Assembly (NCBI GenBank): GCA_016865035.1
Contig: CP018227.1
Coordinates: 2,695,501-2,759,500, forward strand
Source: Kordiimonadales bacterium IMCC3096
GTDB lineage: Bacteria > Pseudomonadota > Alphaproteobacteria > Minwuiales > Minwuiaceae
DNA length: 64,000 nucleotides
Direction of reading: 5' to 3'
Positions 21,209 through 29,486 of this stretch are shown piece after piece; position 1 is the first letter of the stretch; each line of letters begins with the position of its first letter. The notes beneath the pieces are model-generated. The model ran no database searches, had not been told where the DNA came from, and worked only from the letters and a program-made list of their open reading frames with translations. Position numbers and translations under genes: made by a program.

Positions 21209-21382
21209 GTGGCTCCCCCGATGAAGGTGCGCGGACCATTTGAATGATGGCTTGCAGGCGCCCGTGGACAGTGCGCCTGTCCTTCGACTACGTATACTGT
21301 GCTTTTGGACAGGAAAAGCCAAGAAACTGCGACGGTATGCACATACCGGTCGGGTTTTCGGCCACCGGGGGGAGAAAGACAC

Positions 21383-22141
21383 GTGGATCCATTGCAGGTC
21401 ACACGAGAGGGCGGTGTTGTCACCCTGCGGCTGAACCAGCCGGAGAAACACAATGCGCTGGATCTGGCAGCCATGCGGAACCTGACCGACACCCTGAACG
21501 ACCTCGGCTCCGACAGCACCATCCGTGTGCTGGTTCTGACCGGGGCGGGGGAGCGGACGTTCTGTGCCGGCGCCGACCTGACTGGCGTGGACGAGAACTT
21601 TCCCTGGTGGGAGAACCCGCTGGACACGATCTCGTCGCGGCTGGAGGCATTGCCCTTCGCGACCGTCTGTGCCCTGAACGGCGCCGTCTACGGCGGTGGA
21701 ACCGATCTGGCGCTGGCCTGCGACTTTCGAATCGGCAAGACGACGGCACGGACCTTCATCCCGCCGGCGCGCTTCGGCATCCACTATCCGATCAACGGGC
21801 TGCGCCGGGCGCAGGAGCGGATCGGCATGTCGGCGGCCAAGCGGCTGTACCTGGCCGGTGAGACCTTCGACGCGACCGAAATGAAGGCCTGCGGCTTTCT
21901 GGATCATGCCATTGATCCGGATCAGCACGCGGACTTCGTCACCAGTTACGTGGCGGAACTGGCGGCGATGGCCCCCCTGGCCGTCAAGGGGATGAAATAC
22001 GTCCTGAACGCCAGCGCGCGGGGCAACCTGGACTATGCCCGGGCGATGGAGGGGGTGCGTGAGTGCTTTACCTCCGACGATTTCCTTGAAGGACGTGCCG
22101 CCATTGCCGCGAAGCGCAAGCCGGTCTTCAGGGGCACCTGA
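21383..22141 (+). CDS. Enoyl-CoA hydratase/isomerase family protein
   Basis: Crotonase-fold protein of 252 residues, translated from GTG at 21383 with GGGGGGAG nine bases upstream. It contains LRLNQPEKHNALDLAAM at about 14-30, the oxyanion-hole segments GERTFCAGADLTG (about 57-69) and ALNGAVYGGGTDLALACDF (about 95-113), and a C-terminal RAAIAAKRKPVF tail. The second region lacks a clear catalytic glutamate pair, so hydratase activity is not certain; other crotonase reactions are possible. It is divergent from the metallo-hydrolase and followed 24 bp later by the editing protein. Confidence 0.9.
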   Translation: MDPLQVTREGGVVTLRLNQPEKHNALDLAAMRNLTDTLNDLGSDSTIRVLVLTGAGERTFCAGADLTGVDENFPWWENPLDTISSRLEALPFATVCALNGAVYGGGTDLALACDFRIGKTTARTFIPPARFGIHYPINGLRRAQERIGMSAAKRLYLAGETFDATEMKACGFLDHAIDPDQHADFVTSYVAELAAMAPLAVKGMKYVLNASARGNLDYARAMEGVRECFTSDDFLEGRAAIAAKRKPVFRGT

Positions 22142-22165
22142 GTCCGCCATGGAAGGAGAGACCTG

Positions 22166-22669
22166 ATGCCCGCAACGCGCGCAGACCTGCAGGCCCGCCT
22201 GGATGCCCTGGGGATCACGACGGAAACCATCGAGCATGAGGCCGTGTTCACGGTCGAGGAAGCCAAGGCCCATCGTGGCCAGATGTCCGGCGGCCACATC
22301 AAGAACCTGTTCCTGAAGGACAAGAAGGGCGGCCTGTGGCTGGTTGTCTGCCTGGAGGATCGCGGCGTGGACATGAATGCCCTGTCGAAACGGCTGGGGG
22401 CGCCCCGTTTCAGCTTCGGCAAGCCGGACCTGCTGATGGAGGTTCTGGGCGTGGAACCCGGTTCCGTCACGCCCCTTGCGGTCATCAATGACCCCGAGGG
22501 GCGGGTGAAGCTGATTCTGGACGCGGACCTGATGCAGCACGATCCGGTCAACGCCCACCCGCTGGTCAATACGGCGACGACGCGGATCGCGCCCGCCGAC
22601 CTGCTGACGTTCTGCCGCGACTGCGGTCATGAGCCGGTTCTGAGCCAGATCGACGAGCGCCAGGACTGA
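22166..22669 (+). CDS. YbaK/ProX-type aminoacyl-tRNA deacylase (prolyl-tRNA editing protein)
   Basis: 167 residues. The free-standing editing domain removes wrongly attached amino acids (classically alanine) from tRNA-Pro. The signature EHEAVFTVEEAKAHRGQMSGGHIKNLFLKDKK, here noted by its ends only at about residues 23-54, contains the conserved lysine and the GxH region. LGVEPGSVTPLAVINDPEGRV shows the GSVTP motif of the fold. It matches the ProX/PrdX subgroup rather than E. coli YbaK. The ATG follows GGAAGGAGAGACC. It lies between an enoyl-CoA hydratase and the thioredoxin-TPR gene. Confidence 0.9.
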   Translation: MPATRADLQARLDALGITTETIEHEAVFTVEEAKAHRGQMSGGHIKNLFLKDKKGGLWLVVCLEDRGVDMNALSKRLGAPRFSFGKPDLLMEVLGVEPGSVTPLAVINDPEGRVKLILDADLMQHDPVNAHPLVNTATTRIAPADLLTFCRDCGHEPVLSQIDERQD

Positions 22670-22768
22670 TTGGCCCAACCCGCGCATTGCCCTTCACCGC
22701 CGAACCCCCTACATCTTGGCCAGCTCCGCCGACCGGGGCCGGGATTGACGTGCAGAGGTAGGACAGAC

Positions 22769-23701
22769 ATGGAAACCATCATCGGACAGCCGCAGGGACA
22801 GGCACCGGGGCAGGCCGCCGCAGCGGACCTGATCAAGGACAGTTCCATCGCGACCTTCATGGAGGATGTGATCCAGGCATCGCAGGAAGTCCCCGTGCTG
22901 GTGGACTTCTGGGCGCCATGGTGCGGCCCCTGCAAGCAGTTGACCCCGGTTCTGGAGAAGGTCGTGACGGAAGCGGGCGGCAAGGTCCGCCTGGTCAAGA
23001 TCAACATCGACGAGAACCAGGAAATCGCGCAGCAGATGCGCATCCAGTCGATCCCGGCCGTCTTTGCCTTCAAGGGCGGACAGCCGGTCGATGGCTTCAT
23101 GGGCGCGCTGCCCGAAAGCCAGGTGCGGGAATTCATCGACAAGGTGGCCGGTGGTATCGGCCCCAGCCCGGAGGAACAGTTCCTGGAGGCCGGTACGGCG
23201 GCGCTGGAAGCAGGCGACGGCGAGACCGCAGCCGGTGCCTTCGCGCAGATGATCCAGGCCAATCCCGAAAGCCCGCAGGCCTTTGCCGGGCTGATCCGGG
23301 CCTATGTGCTGATGGGTGACTTCGACGGTGCCCAGCAGATCCTCGACCAGGTGCCGGTGGCGATTTCCACCCATGGCGAGATCGCCGGAGCGAAATCCGC
23401 GCTGGAACTGGCGCAGCAGACGAGCGATCCGGCCGCGATGCAGGAAGTCAGCCGCCTCGCCGCCGCGCTGGAGGCCGCGCCCGACGACATGCAGCTGCGG
23501 TTCGACCATGCCAATGCCCTGCTCGCCGCCGACCAGCGCGAGGAAGCGGTGGCGGAACTGCTGGAATGCTTCCGTCGTGACCGCGACTGGGAGGAACAGG
23601 CGGTTCGCAAGAAGCTGGTGCAGCTCTTCGAAGCCTGGGGCAACAAGGATCCGCTGACGCTCAAGTCCCGTCGGCGCCTCTCGACCCTGATGTTCAGCTG
23701 A
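22769..23701 (+). CDS. Thioredoxin-domain protein with TPR region (CnoX/YbbN type)
   Basis: 310 residues. An N-terminal thioredoxin fold (about 25-135) carries WAPWCGPCKQLTPVLEKV with the CGPC active site at residues 52-55, and RIQSIPAVFAFKGGQPVDGF with the cis-proline. The rest is alpha-helical, Ala/Glu-rich and TPR-like (YbbN C-terminal type). CnoX/YbbN proteins are co-chaperones that protect substrates and pass them to GroEL and DnaK. Unlike E. coli YbbN (SxxC), this one keeps both redox cysteines, as is typical in alphaproteobacteria. First gene of a probable operon with the LON-domain, Trm112 and DUF971 genes. Confidence 0.95.
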   Translation: METIIGQPQGQAPGQAAAADLIKDSSIATFMEDVIQASQEVPVLVDFWAPWCGPCKQLTPVLEKVVTEAGGKVRLVKINIDENQEIAQQMRIQSIPAVFAFKGGQPVDGFMGALPESQVREFIDKVAGGIGPSPEEQFLEAGTAALEAGDGETAAGAFAQMIQANPESPQAFAGLIRAYVLMGDFDGAQQILDQVPVAISTHGEIAGAKSALELAQQTSDPAAMQEVSRLAAALEAAPDDMQLRFDHANALLAADQREEAVAELLECFRRDRDWEEQAVRKKLVQLFEAWGNKDPLTLKSRRRLSTLMFS

Positions 23702-23720
23702 GGCCGGGGAGGTCGCACGC

Positions 23721-24386
23721 ATGGCCAATCCGGATCGCCCGACCGGGCCGGAGAGCCTGCCGGAGCGAATCGCGATCTTTCCGCTGCGGGGCGCCATCCT
23801 GCTGCCTGGCGGGCGGCTGCCGCTGAACATCTTCGAACCGCGCTATCTCGCCATGACCCGCGATGCGATGGCCGGTGGCCGGTTGATCGGCATGATCCAG
23901 CCGCGCGAGACGGACGAGGAAACCTACACGCCGCCGATCTATGGCATCGGCTGTCTGGGCCGCATCACCGAATTCGCGGAGACGGGCGACGGGCGCTACC
24001 AGATCGCGCTCACGGGCGTCTGCCGGTTCAGGGTGGCACAGGAAGTGGCAAGCGACACGGCCTACCGACAGGTGCTGGCCGACTATTCCGATTATCCGGA
24101 GGACTTTGGCGAGGAAGAGACCGCGGGGCGCAGCGTTGACCGCCAGCGTCTGGTGGGCAGCCTGCGGATGTTCCTCGACCGGCAGGGGCTGAAGGCGGAC
24201 TGGGAAGCTGCGGAACGGGCGAGCGATGTTGCGCTGATCAATTCGCTCTCGATGATGCTGCCGCTCGACCCCAGCGAGAAGCAGGCCTTGCTGGAGGCTG
24301 CGAATGTGCCGGAACGCGCGGATATACTGACGACGCTGATCGAGATGTCGCTGATGGCCGGCGATGGTGACTCGCCGGTGCAGTGA
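23721..24386 (+). CDS. LON N-terminal-type substrate-binding domain protein
   Basis: 221 residues made almost entirely of the Lon protease N-terminal domain, without AAA or protease domains. Typical parts are RIAIFPLRGAILLPGGRLPL (about 14-33), NIFEPRYLAMTRDAM and YGIGCLGRITEFAETGDGRY. Such stand-alone proteins are widespread; their role is unproven, possibly protein quality control. It lies 19 bp after the thioredoxin-TPR gene. The start follows GGGGAGG. Confidence 0.93.
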   Translation: MANPDRPTGPESLPERIAIFPLRGAILLPGGRLPLNIFEPRYLAMTRDAMAGGRLIGMIQPRETDEETYTPPIYGIGCLGRITEFAETGDGRYQIALTGVCRFRVAQEVASDTAYRQVLADYSDYPEDFGEEETAGRSVDRQRLVGSLRMFLDRQGLKADWEAAERASDVALINSLSMMLPLDPSEKQALLEAANVPERADILTTLIEMSLMAGDGDSPVQ

Positions 24387-24443
24387 AACGACCGGCCTGG
24401 CCGGATGGGAACCGCCCCTCAGGGGCAGGGCATGGGGCAAGAG

Positions 24444-24641
24444 ATGACACAGAACACGCTGGACCCGAAGCTGCTGGAGATCCTGGTCTGCCCGCTGACC
24501 AAGGGGCCGCTGGACTATGACGCGAAGGCACAGGAACTGATCAGCCGCCGTGCCGGTCTGGCATTCCCCGTGCGCGACGGCATCCCGATCATGCTGGTGG
24601 ATGAAGCCCGCAAGCTGGACGACGCCGAGGGCGCCGCCTGA
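24444..24641 (+). CDS. Trm112 family protein
   Basis: 65 residues (an upstream start at 24432 or 24405 is possible). It contains [20 protein letters not shown] and [18 protein letters not shown], the conserved core of the Trm112/YcaR family. In eukaryotes and archaea Trm112 activates several methyltransferases; the bacterial role is uncertain. Only one of the zinc-binding cysteines remains (CPLTK), so zinc binding is unlikely, a feature I recall for alphaproteobacterial members. Stop and next start overlap (TGATGA). Confidence 0.92.
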   Translation: MTQNTLDPKLLEILVCPLTKGPLDYDAKAQELISRRAGLAFPVRDGIPIMLVDEARKLDDAEGAA

Positions 24642-25027
24642 TGACATCCATGGAGATGTATGATCAGGCCGGGCGGCCACAGCCGACCGAAATCCGTCTG
24701 AAGAAGGCGGAGAAGGTGCTGGAGATCGATTTCGAGGACGGTCGCAGCTTCGTGTTTCCCGCCGAGTTCCTGCGGGTCGAAAGCCCGTCCGCTGAAGTGC
24801 GCGGCCACAGCCCGACACAGCGCCAGTGGGTGCCGGGAAAGCTGCATGTCGGCTTCGAGAGCCTGGAATCTGTCGGAAACTACGCTGTCCGCATCCGCTT
24901 CGACGACGGGCACGACACCGGGATCTACTCCTGGGGTTTCCTGTATGAATATGGCGACCAGTACGAGCAGATCTGGGACCGCTACTGCGAGACCCTGGAC
25001 GAAATGGGCCTCAGCCGGGAGCCCTGA
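24641..25027 (+). CDS. DUF971 domain protein (gamma-butyrobetaine hydroxylase-like N-terminal domain)
   Basis: 128 residues containing TEIRLKKAEKVLEIDFEDGR, FVFPAEFLRVESPSAEVRGH and GIYSWGFLYEYGDQYEQIW, which together define DUF971. Related domains sit at the N-terminus of 2-oxoglutarate-dependent dioxygenases and in Fe-S cluster carrier-like proteins; the free-standing role is unknown. It is translationally coupled to the Trm112 gene and is the last gene of the run before the hairpin repeat array. Confidence 0.92.
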   Translation: MTSMEMYDQAGRPQPTEIRLKKAEKVLEIDFEDGRSFVFPAEFLRVESPSAEVRGHSPTQRQWVPGKLHVGFESLESVGNYAVRIRFDDGHDTGIYSWGFLYEYGDQYEQIWDRYCETLDEMGLSREP

Positions 25028-25415
25028 TCAGCGGCCCCTGCGATCCTATCCCACGCCAGTGCGGCGCGCTGGGTACCCGGGTCAAGCCCGGGCACGACGT
25101 CGGTGGGGTGGGAGAGTTCGGCGAGACCGATCCCCTCCCTCCACGCCGCTCGCGGACTTGATCCGCGAGTCCAGTCTCCCACGCCGGTGCGGCACCCTGG
25201 GTACCCGGGTCAAGCCCGGGTACGACGTCGGTGGGGTGGGAGAGTTCGGCGAGACTGCCCCACCCATCACGCTGCTCGCGGACTTGATCCGCGAGCCCAG
25301 TCTCCGAGGTCGGTGCGGCACACCGGGCCGCCGGATCAGGTCCGGCGGCAACGTCCGTGTGGGTGGTGACGCCGGTGTTCCCTACACTTTCACACGCAGC
25401 CAGATGACAGTGCGC
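25028..25415. other. Gene-free region between convergent genes
   Basis: 388 bp with no supportable gene; it holds the hairpin repeat array described separately and a short non-repetitive tail. Open frames across it only reflect the repeat composition and do not resemble a protein family. Confidence 0.85.
25049..25349. repeat. Tandem 128-bp repeat (about 2.4 copies) made of perfect hairpins with 5-nt loops
   Basis: Two copies begin at 25049 and 25177 (period 128) and a diverged third begins near 25305. Each full copy holds two inverted repeats. The first has arms GTACCCGGG and CCCGGGTAC (25201-25223 in copy 2; 25073-25095 in copy 1 with one changed pair) and loop TCAAG. The second has arms CTCGCGGA and TCCGCGAG (25149-25169 and 25275-25295) and loop CTTGA. 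A fifth hairpin at 25327-25349 has arms GCCGCCGGA and TCCGGCGGC and loop TCAGG. It resembles palindromic intergenic (REP-like) repeats. Confidence 0.9.
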
Positions 25416-26426
25416 TCAGCCGTGCCATTCCGGCAGGCGGTCTTCCTCCACCGCGTGACAGGCGACCATGGCGGCGCCGACACTGACCGGTTTCGGGGCC
25501 TCGCGCTTGCAGCGGTCGGTTGCCAGCGGGCAGCGCGGATGGAAGGCGCAGCCCGACGGCGGGTCGATCGGGCTCGGCACTTCCCCGGCGACGGGCGTAC
25601 GGGCGCGGCCCGACATGTCGAGATCCGGGATCGCGTCCAGCAGCATCCGCGTGTAGGGATGGCGTGGCGCGGAGAAGATCACCTCCGTCTCGCCCCATTC
25701 CACCAGCCGTCCCAGGTACATCACACCGACCTTGGTCGAGACGTGATAGACCACGGCCAGGTCATGGCTGATGAACAGGTAGGTCAGCCCCAGTTCCCGC
25801 TGCAGCTTCTTCATCAGGTTCAGGATCTGGGCCTGCACCGAGACGTCCAGCGCCGAGGTCGGCTCGTCGCAGACAAGGAATTCCGGTGATCCCGCAAGCG
25901 CGCGGGCGATGGAGATGCGCTGGCGCTGCCCGCCTGAGAACTCGTGCGGGTACTTTTCGCCATCCGCCGCGGACAGGCCGACCTGTTCCAGCAGTTCGCC
26001 GACCCGTTCACGGATCGCGGCGTCACCCTTCACCAGCCGGTTGAACCGGATCGGCTCCGCGACGATGTCCATCACCCGCCAGCGCGGATTGAGGCTGGCG
26101 TAGGGATCCTGGAAGATCATCTGCATCCGGCGCTGGGCCGTGCGATTGCGGGATCGCGCGGCACCGGAGGAGATGTCCATGCCGTCGAATTCGAGGCTCC
26201 CGGCGGTGGGGTTGTAGAGGCCGACCACCAGCCGGGCGACCGTGGACTTGCCGCAACCGGACTCGCCCACCAGGCTGAATGTCTCACCCCGCCCGATCTC
26301 GAAGCCGACACCATCGACGGCCTTGACCACGGACCTTGGCCGACGCTCGATCACGCGGTTCAGCCAGGGCGGTGAAACATCGAAATGGCGGACCAGATTG
26401 TCGACCTTCAGCAGGGTATCGGTCAT
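25416..26426 (-). CDS. Peptide-type ABC transporter ATP-binding protein (DppF/OppF-like)
   Basis: 336 residues. ATPase of an importer for peptides or similar small molecules. It has Walker [10 protein letters not shown], the signature [15 protein letters not shown], Walker [15 protein letters not shown], and the C-terminal oligopeptide-transporter cap with [15 protein letters not shown]. An insertion between the start and the Walker motif ([19 protein letters not shown]) is normal for DppF. The start at 26426 overlaps the stop of the partner ATPase gene (ATGA). Last gene of the five-gene operon. Confidence 0.95.
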   Translation of the reverse strand: MTDTLLKVDNLVRHFDVSPPWLNRVIERRPRSVVKAVDGVGFEIGRGETFSLVGESGCGKSTVARLVVGLYNPTAGSLEFDGMDISSGAARSRNRTAQRRMQMIFQDPYASLNPRWRVMDIVAEPIRFNRLVKGDAAIRERVGELLEQVGLSAADGEKYPHEFSGGQRQRISIARALAGSPEFLVCDEPTSALDVSVQAQILNLMKKLQRELGLTYLFISHDLAVVYHVSTKVGVMYLGRLVEWGETEVIFSAPRHPYTRMLLDAIPDLDMSGRARTPVAGEVPSPIDPPSGCAFHPRCPLATDRCKREAPKPVSVGAAMVACHAVEEDRLPEWHG

Positions 26427-27412
26427 TGGCTGTCCCCCTGCGCCGCTTGTTTCTCCATCAGCCAGCAGGACGCGGAATGGCTGCCGTCGCCGATCAGGTC
26501 GGGACGCACGGTGTGGCACTTGAAATGCACCTTCGGACACCGGGGGTGAAAGGCGCAGCCATTGGGAATCGCGGTCAGACGTGGCATGGAGCCGTCGATC
26601 TGGGTCAGCAGGTCATCGCGCCCGCCGATGGTCGGGATCGCGCCCATCAGCCCCTCCGTATAGGGATGCCGGGCCCGCTTGATGACGTCCTGCACGGGGC
26701 CGACCTCCGCGATGCGTCCCGCATACATCACGGCCACGCGGTCCGCCGTTTCGGCGATGACGCCCATGTCGTGCGTTACCAGCATGATGGCGGTCTGGTG
26801 TTCGCGGCAGAGCCGTTTCAGCAGGGTGATGATCTGGGCCTGAATGGAGACATCGAGCGCCGTCGTCGGCTCGTCGGCGATGATCAGCCGTGGCTCCGCA
26901 CACAGCGCCAGGGCGATGACGACGCGCTGGCGCATGCCGCCGGAGAACTGGTGCGGGTAGTGGTCCAGCCGTTCCTCCGCCGCGGGAATGCCGACTTCCT
27001 TCAGCAGGTCCAGCGCCCGCGCCCGGGCCTGCTTCTCGGTCAGGTCCATGTGCGTGGTGATGGTCTCGATCAGTTGCTCCGACACCCGGTAGAGCGGGTT
27101 CAGGCTGGTCAGCGGATCCTGGAAGATCGCCCCGATCTCCTTGCCCCGGATCTTGCGCATCTCGTCATAGGACAGGTTGTCGATGCGGCGACCGTCCAGC
27201 AGGATCTCGCCATCCGCGACCCGGCCCGGCGGTTCGATCAGGCCGATGATGGCGGCGCCGGTCATGGACTTGCCGGCACCGGATTCGCCGACCACACCCA
27301 GCACTTCGCCCGGCGCGATACTGAGCGAGATGTCGTCCACCGCGACCAGCGTTCCCTTTCGCGTCGGGAACTCGACGCGCAGGTTTCGGACTTCCAGCAG
27401 AGGATTGGCCAT
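26423..27412 (-). CDS. Peptide-type ABC transporter ATP-binding protein (DppD/OppD-like)
   Basis: 329 residues with Walker [10 protein letters not shown], signature [15 protein letters not shown], Walker [15 protein letters not shown] and the C-terminal [15 protein letters not shown] motif. It pairs with the following DppF-like protein to drive the permeases. It follows the DppC-like gene by four bases and overlaps the next ATPase gene. Confidence 0.95.
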   Translation of the reverse strand: MANPLLEVRNLRVEFPTRKGTLVAVDDISLSIAPGEVLGVVGESGAGKSMTGAAIIGLIEPPGRVADGEILLDGRRIDNLSYDEMRKIRGKEIGAIFQDPLTSLNPLYRVSEQLIETITTHMDLTEKQARARALDLLKEVGIPAAEERLDHYPHQFSGGMRQRVVIALALCAEPRLIIADEPTTALDVSIQAQIITLLKRLCREHQTAIMLVTHDMGVIAETADRVAVMYAGRIAEVGPVQDVIKRARHPYTEGLMGAIPTIGGRDDLLTQIDGSMPRLTAIPNGCAFHPRCPKVHFKCHTVRPDLIGDGSHSASCWLMEKQAAQGDSQ

Positions 27413-27416
27413 GGTG

Positions 27417-28349
27417 CTACCTCAGCTTCGGGTTCAGGGCGTCGCGCAGCCAGTCGCCCAGCAGATTGACCGACAGGACCAGCAGCGCCAGGAAGACACC
27501 GGGGAAGATCACGATCCACCACTCGCCGGAGAACAGGAAATCCTGCCCGATCCGGATCAGGGTGCCGAGCGATGGCTCGGTCGGCGGCACCCCGACACCG
27601 AGGAACGACAGGGTGGCCTCCAGCAGCACGGCAATCGCCAGGTTGATGGTACCGATGACCAGTACCGGCCCCATGACGTTGGGCAGCACGTGGCGGAACA
27701 TGATGGCGCGGCTGGACAGGCCGATGACCCGGGCCGCCTGCACGTACTCCTTGCTCTTCTCCACCATCGTCGACCCCCGGACGGTTCGGGCGAACTGGGG
27801 CCAGATGGACATGCCGATGGAGAAGATGATGACCACCAGCGCCAGCGTCTCGTGGCTGCTGCCCGGCAGGACGGAGCGCAGTACGCCGTTCAGCAGCAGC
27901 GCCACCAGCAGGGCGGGGAAGCTGATCTGCACATCGGCGATACGCATGATCACGGCATCGGTGGTGCCGCCGACATAGCCCGCGATCAGTCCCAGCGTGA
28001 CGCCGATGATGATCGACAGGATGACGGAGGCGAAGCCGACCCCGATGGAGATGCGGGAGCCGTAGAGGATCGCCGAATAGAGATCGCGCCCCTGATCATC
28101 GGTGCCCAGCGGGAAGCGCCATTGCCCGTCTTCCGTCCAGACCGGTGCCGTGAAGGCGTCGAGCAGGTCGAGGGAGGCCGGATCGAAGGGATCCTGCGGC
28201 GTGATCAGCGGGGCGATGACCGCGGCAACGATCATCACGATGGCCAGCACGGTGGCAACTACCGTCACCGGGCTGGTGCGGAAGCTGTACCAGATGTCGC
28301 TGTCGAGGAAGCGCGCGAAGTTGTCCTGGATGCGTGCGACGGGACCCAT
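27417..28349 (-). CDS. Peptide-type ABC transporter permease (DppC-like)
   Basis: 310 residues with an N-terminal OppC_N region, the first membrane helix at about 25-50 (VVATVLAIVMIVAAVIAPL), PLGTDDQGRDLYSAILYGSR preceding the transmembrane domain, and the EAA-like loop REYVQAARVIGL-type segment (here KEYVQAARVIGLSSRAIMFRH) before the final helices. Downstream gene overlaps are tight, and the upstream permease gene ends one base before. Inner membrane. Confidence 0.94.
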   Translation of the reverse strand: MGPVARIQDNFARFLDSDIWYSFRTSPVTVVATVLAIVMIVAAVIAPLITPQDPFDPASLDLLDAFTAPVWTEDGQWRFPLGTDDQGRDLYSAILYGSRISIGVGFASVILSIIIGVTLGLIAGYVGGTTDAVIMRIADVQISFPALLVALLLNGVLRSVLPGSSHETLALVVIIFSIGMSIWPQFARTVRGSTMVEKSKEYVQAARVIGLSSRAIMFRHVLPNVMGPVLVIGTINLAIAVLLEATLSFLGVGVPPTEPSLGTLIRIGQDFLFSGEWWIVIFPGVFLALLVLSVNLLGDWLRDALNPKLR

Positions 28350-28350
28350 G

Positions 28351-29334
28351 TCAGTGACCCCCGCCGCTGCGTTCGACCCGCAGTCTGGGATCGACGACGT
28401 AGTAGAGCAGATCCACGATCAGATTGATCACCACGAAGATGAACGCCACCAGGATCAGGTAGGTGGACATCACCGGAATATCGACGAACTGGATCGCCTG
28501 CAGGAACAGCAGCCCCATGCCGGGCCACTGGAACACCGTCTCCGTGATGATGGCAAAGGCGATCAGGGAACCGACCTGAAGGCCGGTGATGGTGATGACC
28601 GGGACCAGCGTGTTCTTCAGGGCGTGGCCGAAGTGCACCGCGCGGTTCGACAGGCCGCGGGCGCGGGCGAACTTCACGAAGTCCGTCCGCAGCACCTCCA
28701 GCATCTCGGAACGGACGAGGCGCATGATCAGGGCCAGCTGGAACATGCCGAGCGTGAAGGCCGGCATGATGATGCTCTGCCAGCCACTGACCGTCAGCAG
28801 ACCGGTATCCCAGAGGCCGATGTCAACGGTCTCGCCGCGCCCGAACGTGGGCAGCCAGCCAAGTGTCACGCCGAAGAGCAGGATCAGCAGGATACCGATG
28901 ACAAAGGTTGGCAGTGATATGCCGATCAGCGAAACCGTCAGGAATACATGCGATAGCCATCGTCGTGGATAGAGCCCGGTATAGACCCCCAGCGGCACGC
29001 CGACCACGATGGCGAAAAGGGCGGCGAGCAGGGAAAGCTCCAGTGTCGCGGGCAGCCGGTCGGCCAGCAGTTCATCCACCGGGCGTCCGATACGATAGGA
29101 AATGCCGAACTTGCCCTGCACCGTATTGCCGATGAAACGGGCGAACTGCAGCGGCACCGGATCGTTCAGGCCCAGGTCCTGGCGCAGCTTGGCGCGATCC
29201 TCCAGCGAGGTGTCCTGGCCGACCATCTGGGCCACCGGGTCGCCGACATAGCGGAACATGGTGAACCCGATCAGCGCCACCACGAGCATGACCAGCAGGG
29301 CCTGGAAGAGGCGGCGAATGACGAAGGCGATCAT
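28351..29334 (-). CDS. Peptide-type ABC transporter permease (DppB-like)
   Basis: 327 residues. It starts with FVIRRLFQALLVMLVVALIGF, typical of DppB, followed by LGLNDPVPLQFARFIGN and the conserved GISYRIGRPVDELLADRLP. The EAA loop is seen as DFVKFARARGLSNRAVHFGH. About six membrane segments. It forms the permease pair with the DppC-like protein. First of the four tightly packed genes; the binding-protein gene lies 152 bp upstream. Confidence 0.94.
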   Translation of the reverse strand: MIAFVIRRLFQALLVMLVVALIGFTMFRYVGDPVAQMVGQDTSLEDRAKLRQDLGLNDPVPLQFARFIGNTVQGKFGISYRIGRPVDELLADRLPATLELSLLAALFAIVVGVPLGVYTGLYPRRWLSHVFLTVSLIGISLPTFVIGILLILLFGVTLGWLPTFGRGETVDIGLWDTGLLTVSGWQSIIMPAFTLGMFQLALIMRLVRSEMLEVLRTDFVKFARARGLSNRAVHFGHALKNTLVPVITITGLQVGSLIAFAIITETVFQWPGMGLLFLQAIQFVDIPVMSTYLILVAFIFVVINLIVDLLYYVVDPRLRVERSGGGH

Positions 29335-29433
29335 TCAGCTTCCCCGGAAAATGAGAGGGGGGCGGCGGTTGCCGACCCTTGCCTGAACCGGATTCCCACC
29401 GGTCAGGCCGTCTTTCGAACGAACGGAAACGGA

Positions 29434-29468
29434 GACTCCGCCGCCATGCCGGGTATCGCGGCGGAGTC
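29434..29468 (-). terminator. Intercistronic stem-loop in the peptide ABC operon
   Basis: Perfect 11-bp inverted repeat (GACTCCGCCGC with GCGGCGGAGTC) around a 13-nt loop, 18 bp after the binding-protein stop and ~100 bp before the permease start. No T-run. It fits a structure that protects or partly terminates the transcript to give more binding protein than permease; this is inference. Confidence 0.6.
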
Positions 29469-29486
29469 CATCCGGTTCCTGATCGG

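Noticed and set aside
21209-22687. A long N-terminal extension (493 codons) of the metallo-hydrolase at 20375-21208
   Set aside because: The extension is antisense to the enoyl-CoA hydratase and the ProX-type gene. A TTG start with a strong ribosome-binding site at 21208 gives a normal MBL protein.
25049-25349. CRISPR array
   Set aside because: Repeats are 128 bp, palindromic within the unit and directly abutting; there are no short identical repeats with unique spacers and no cas genes.
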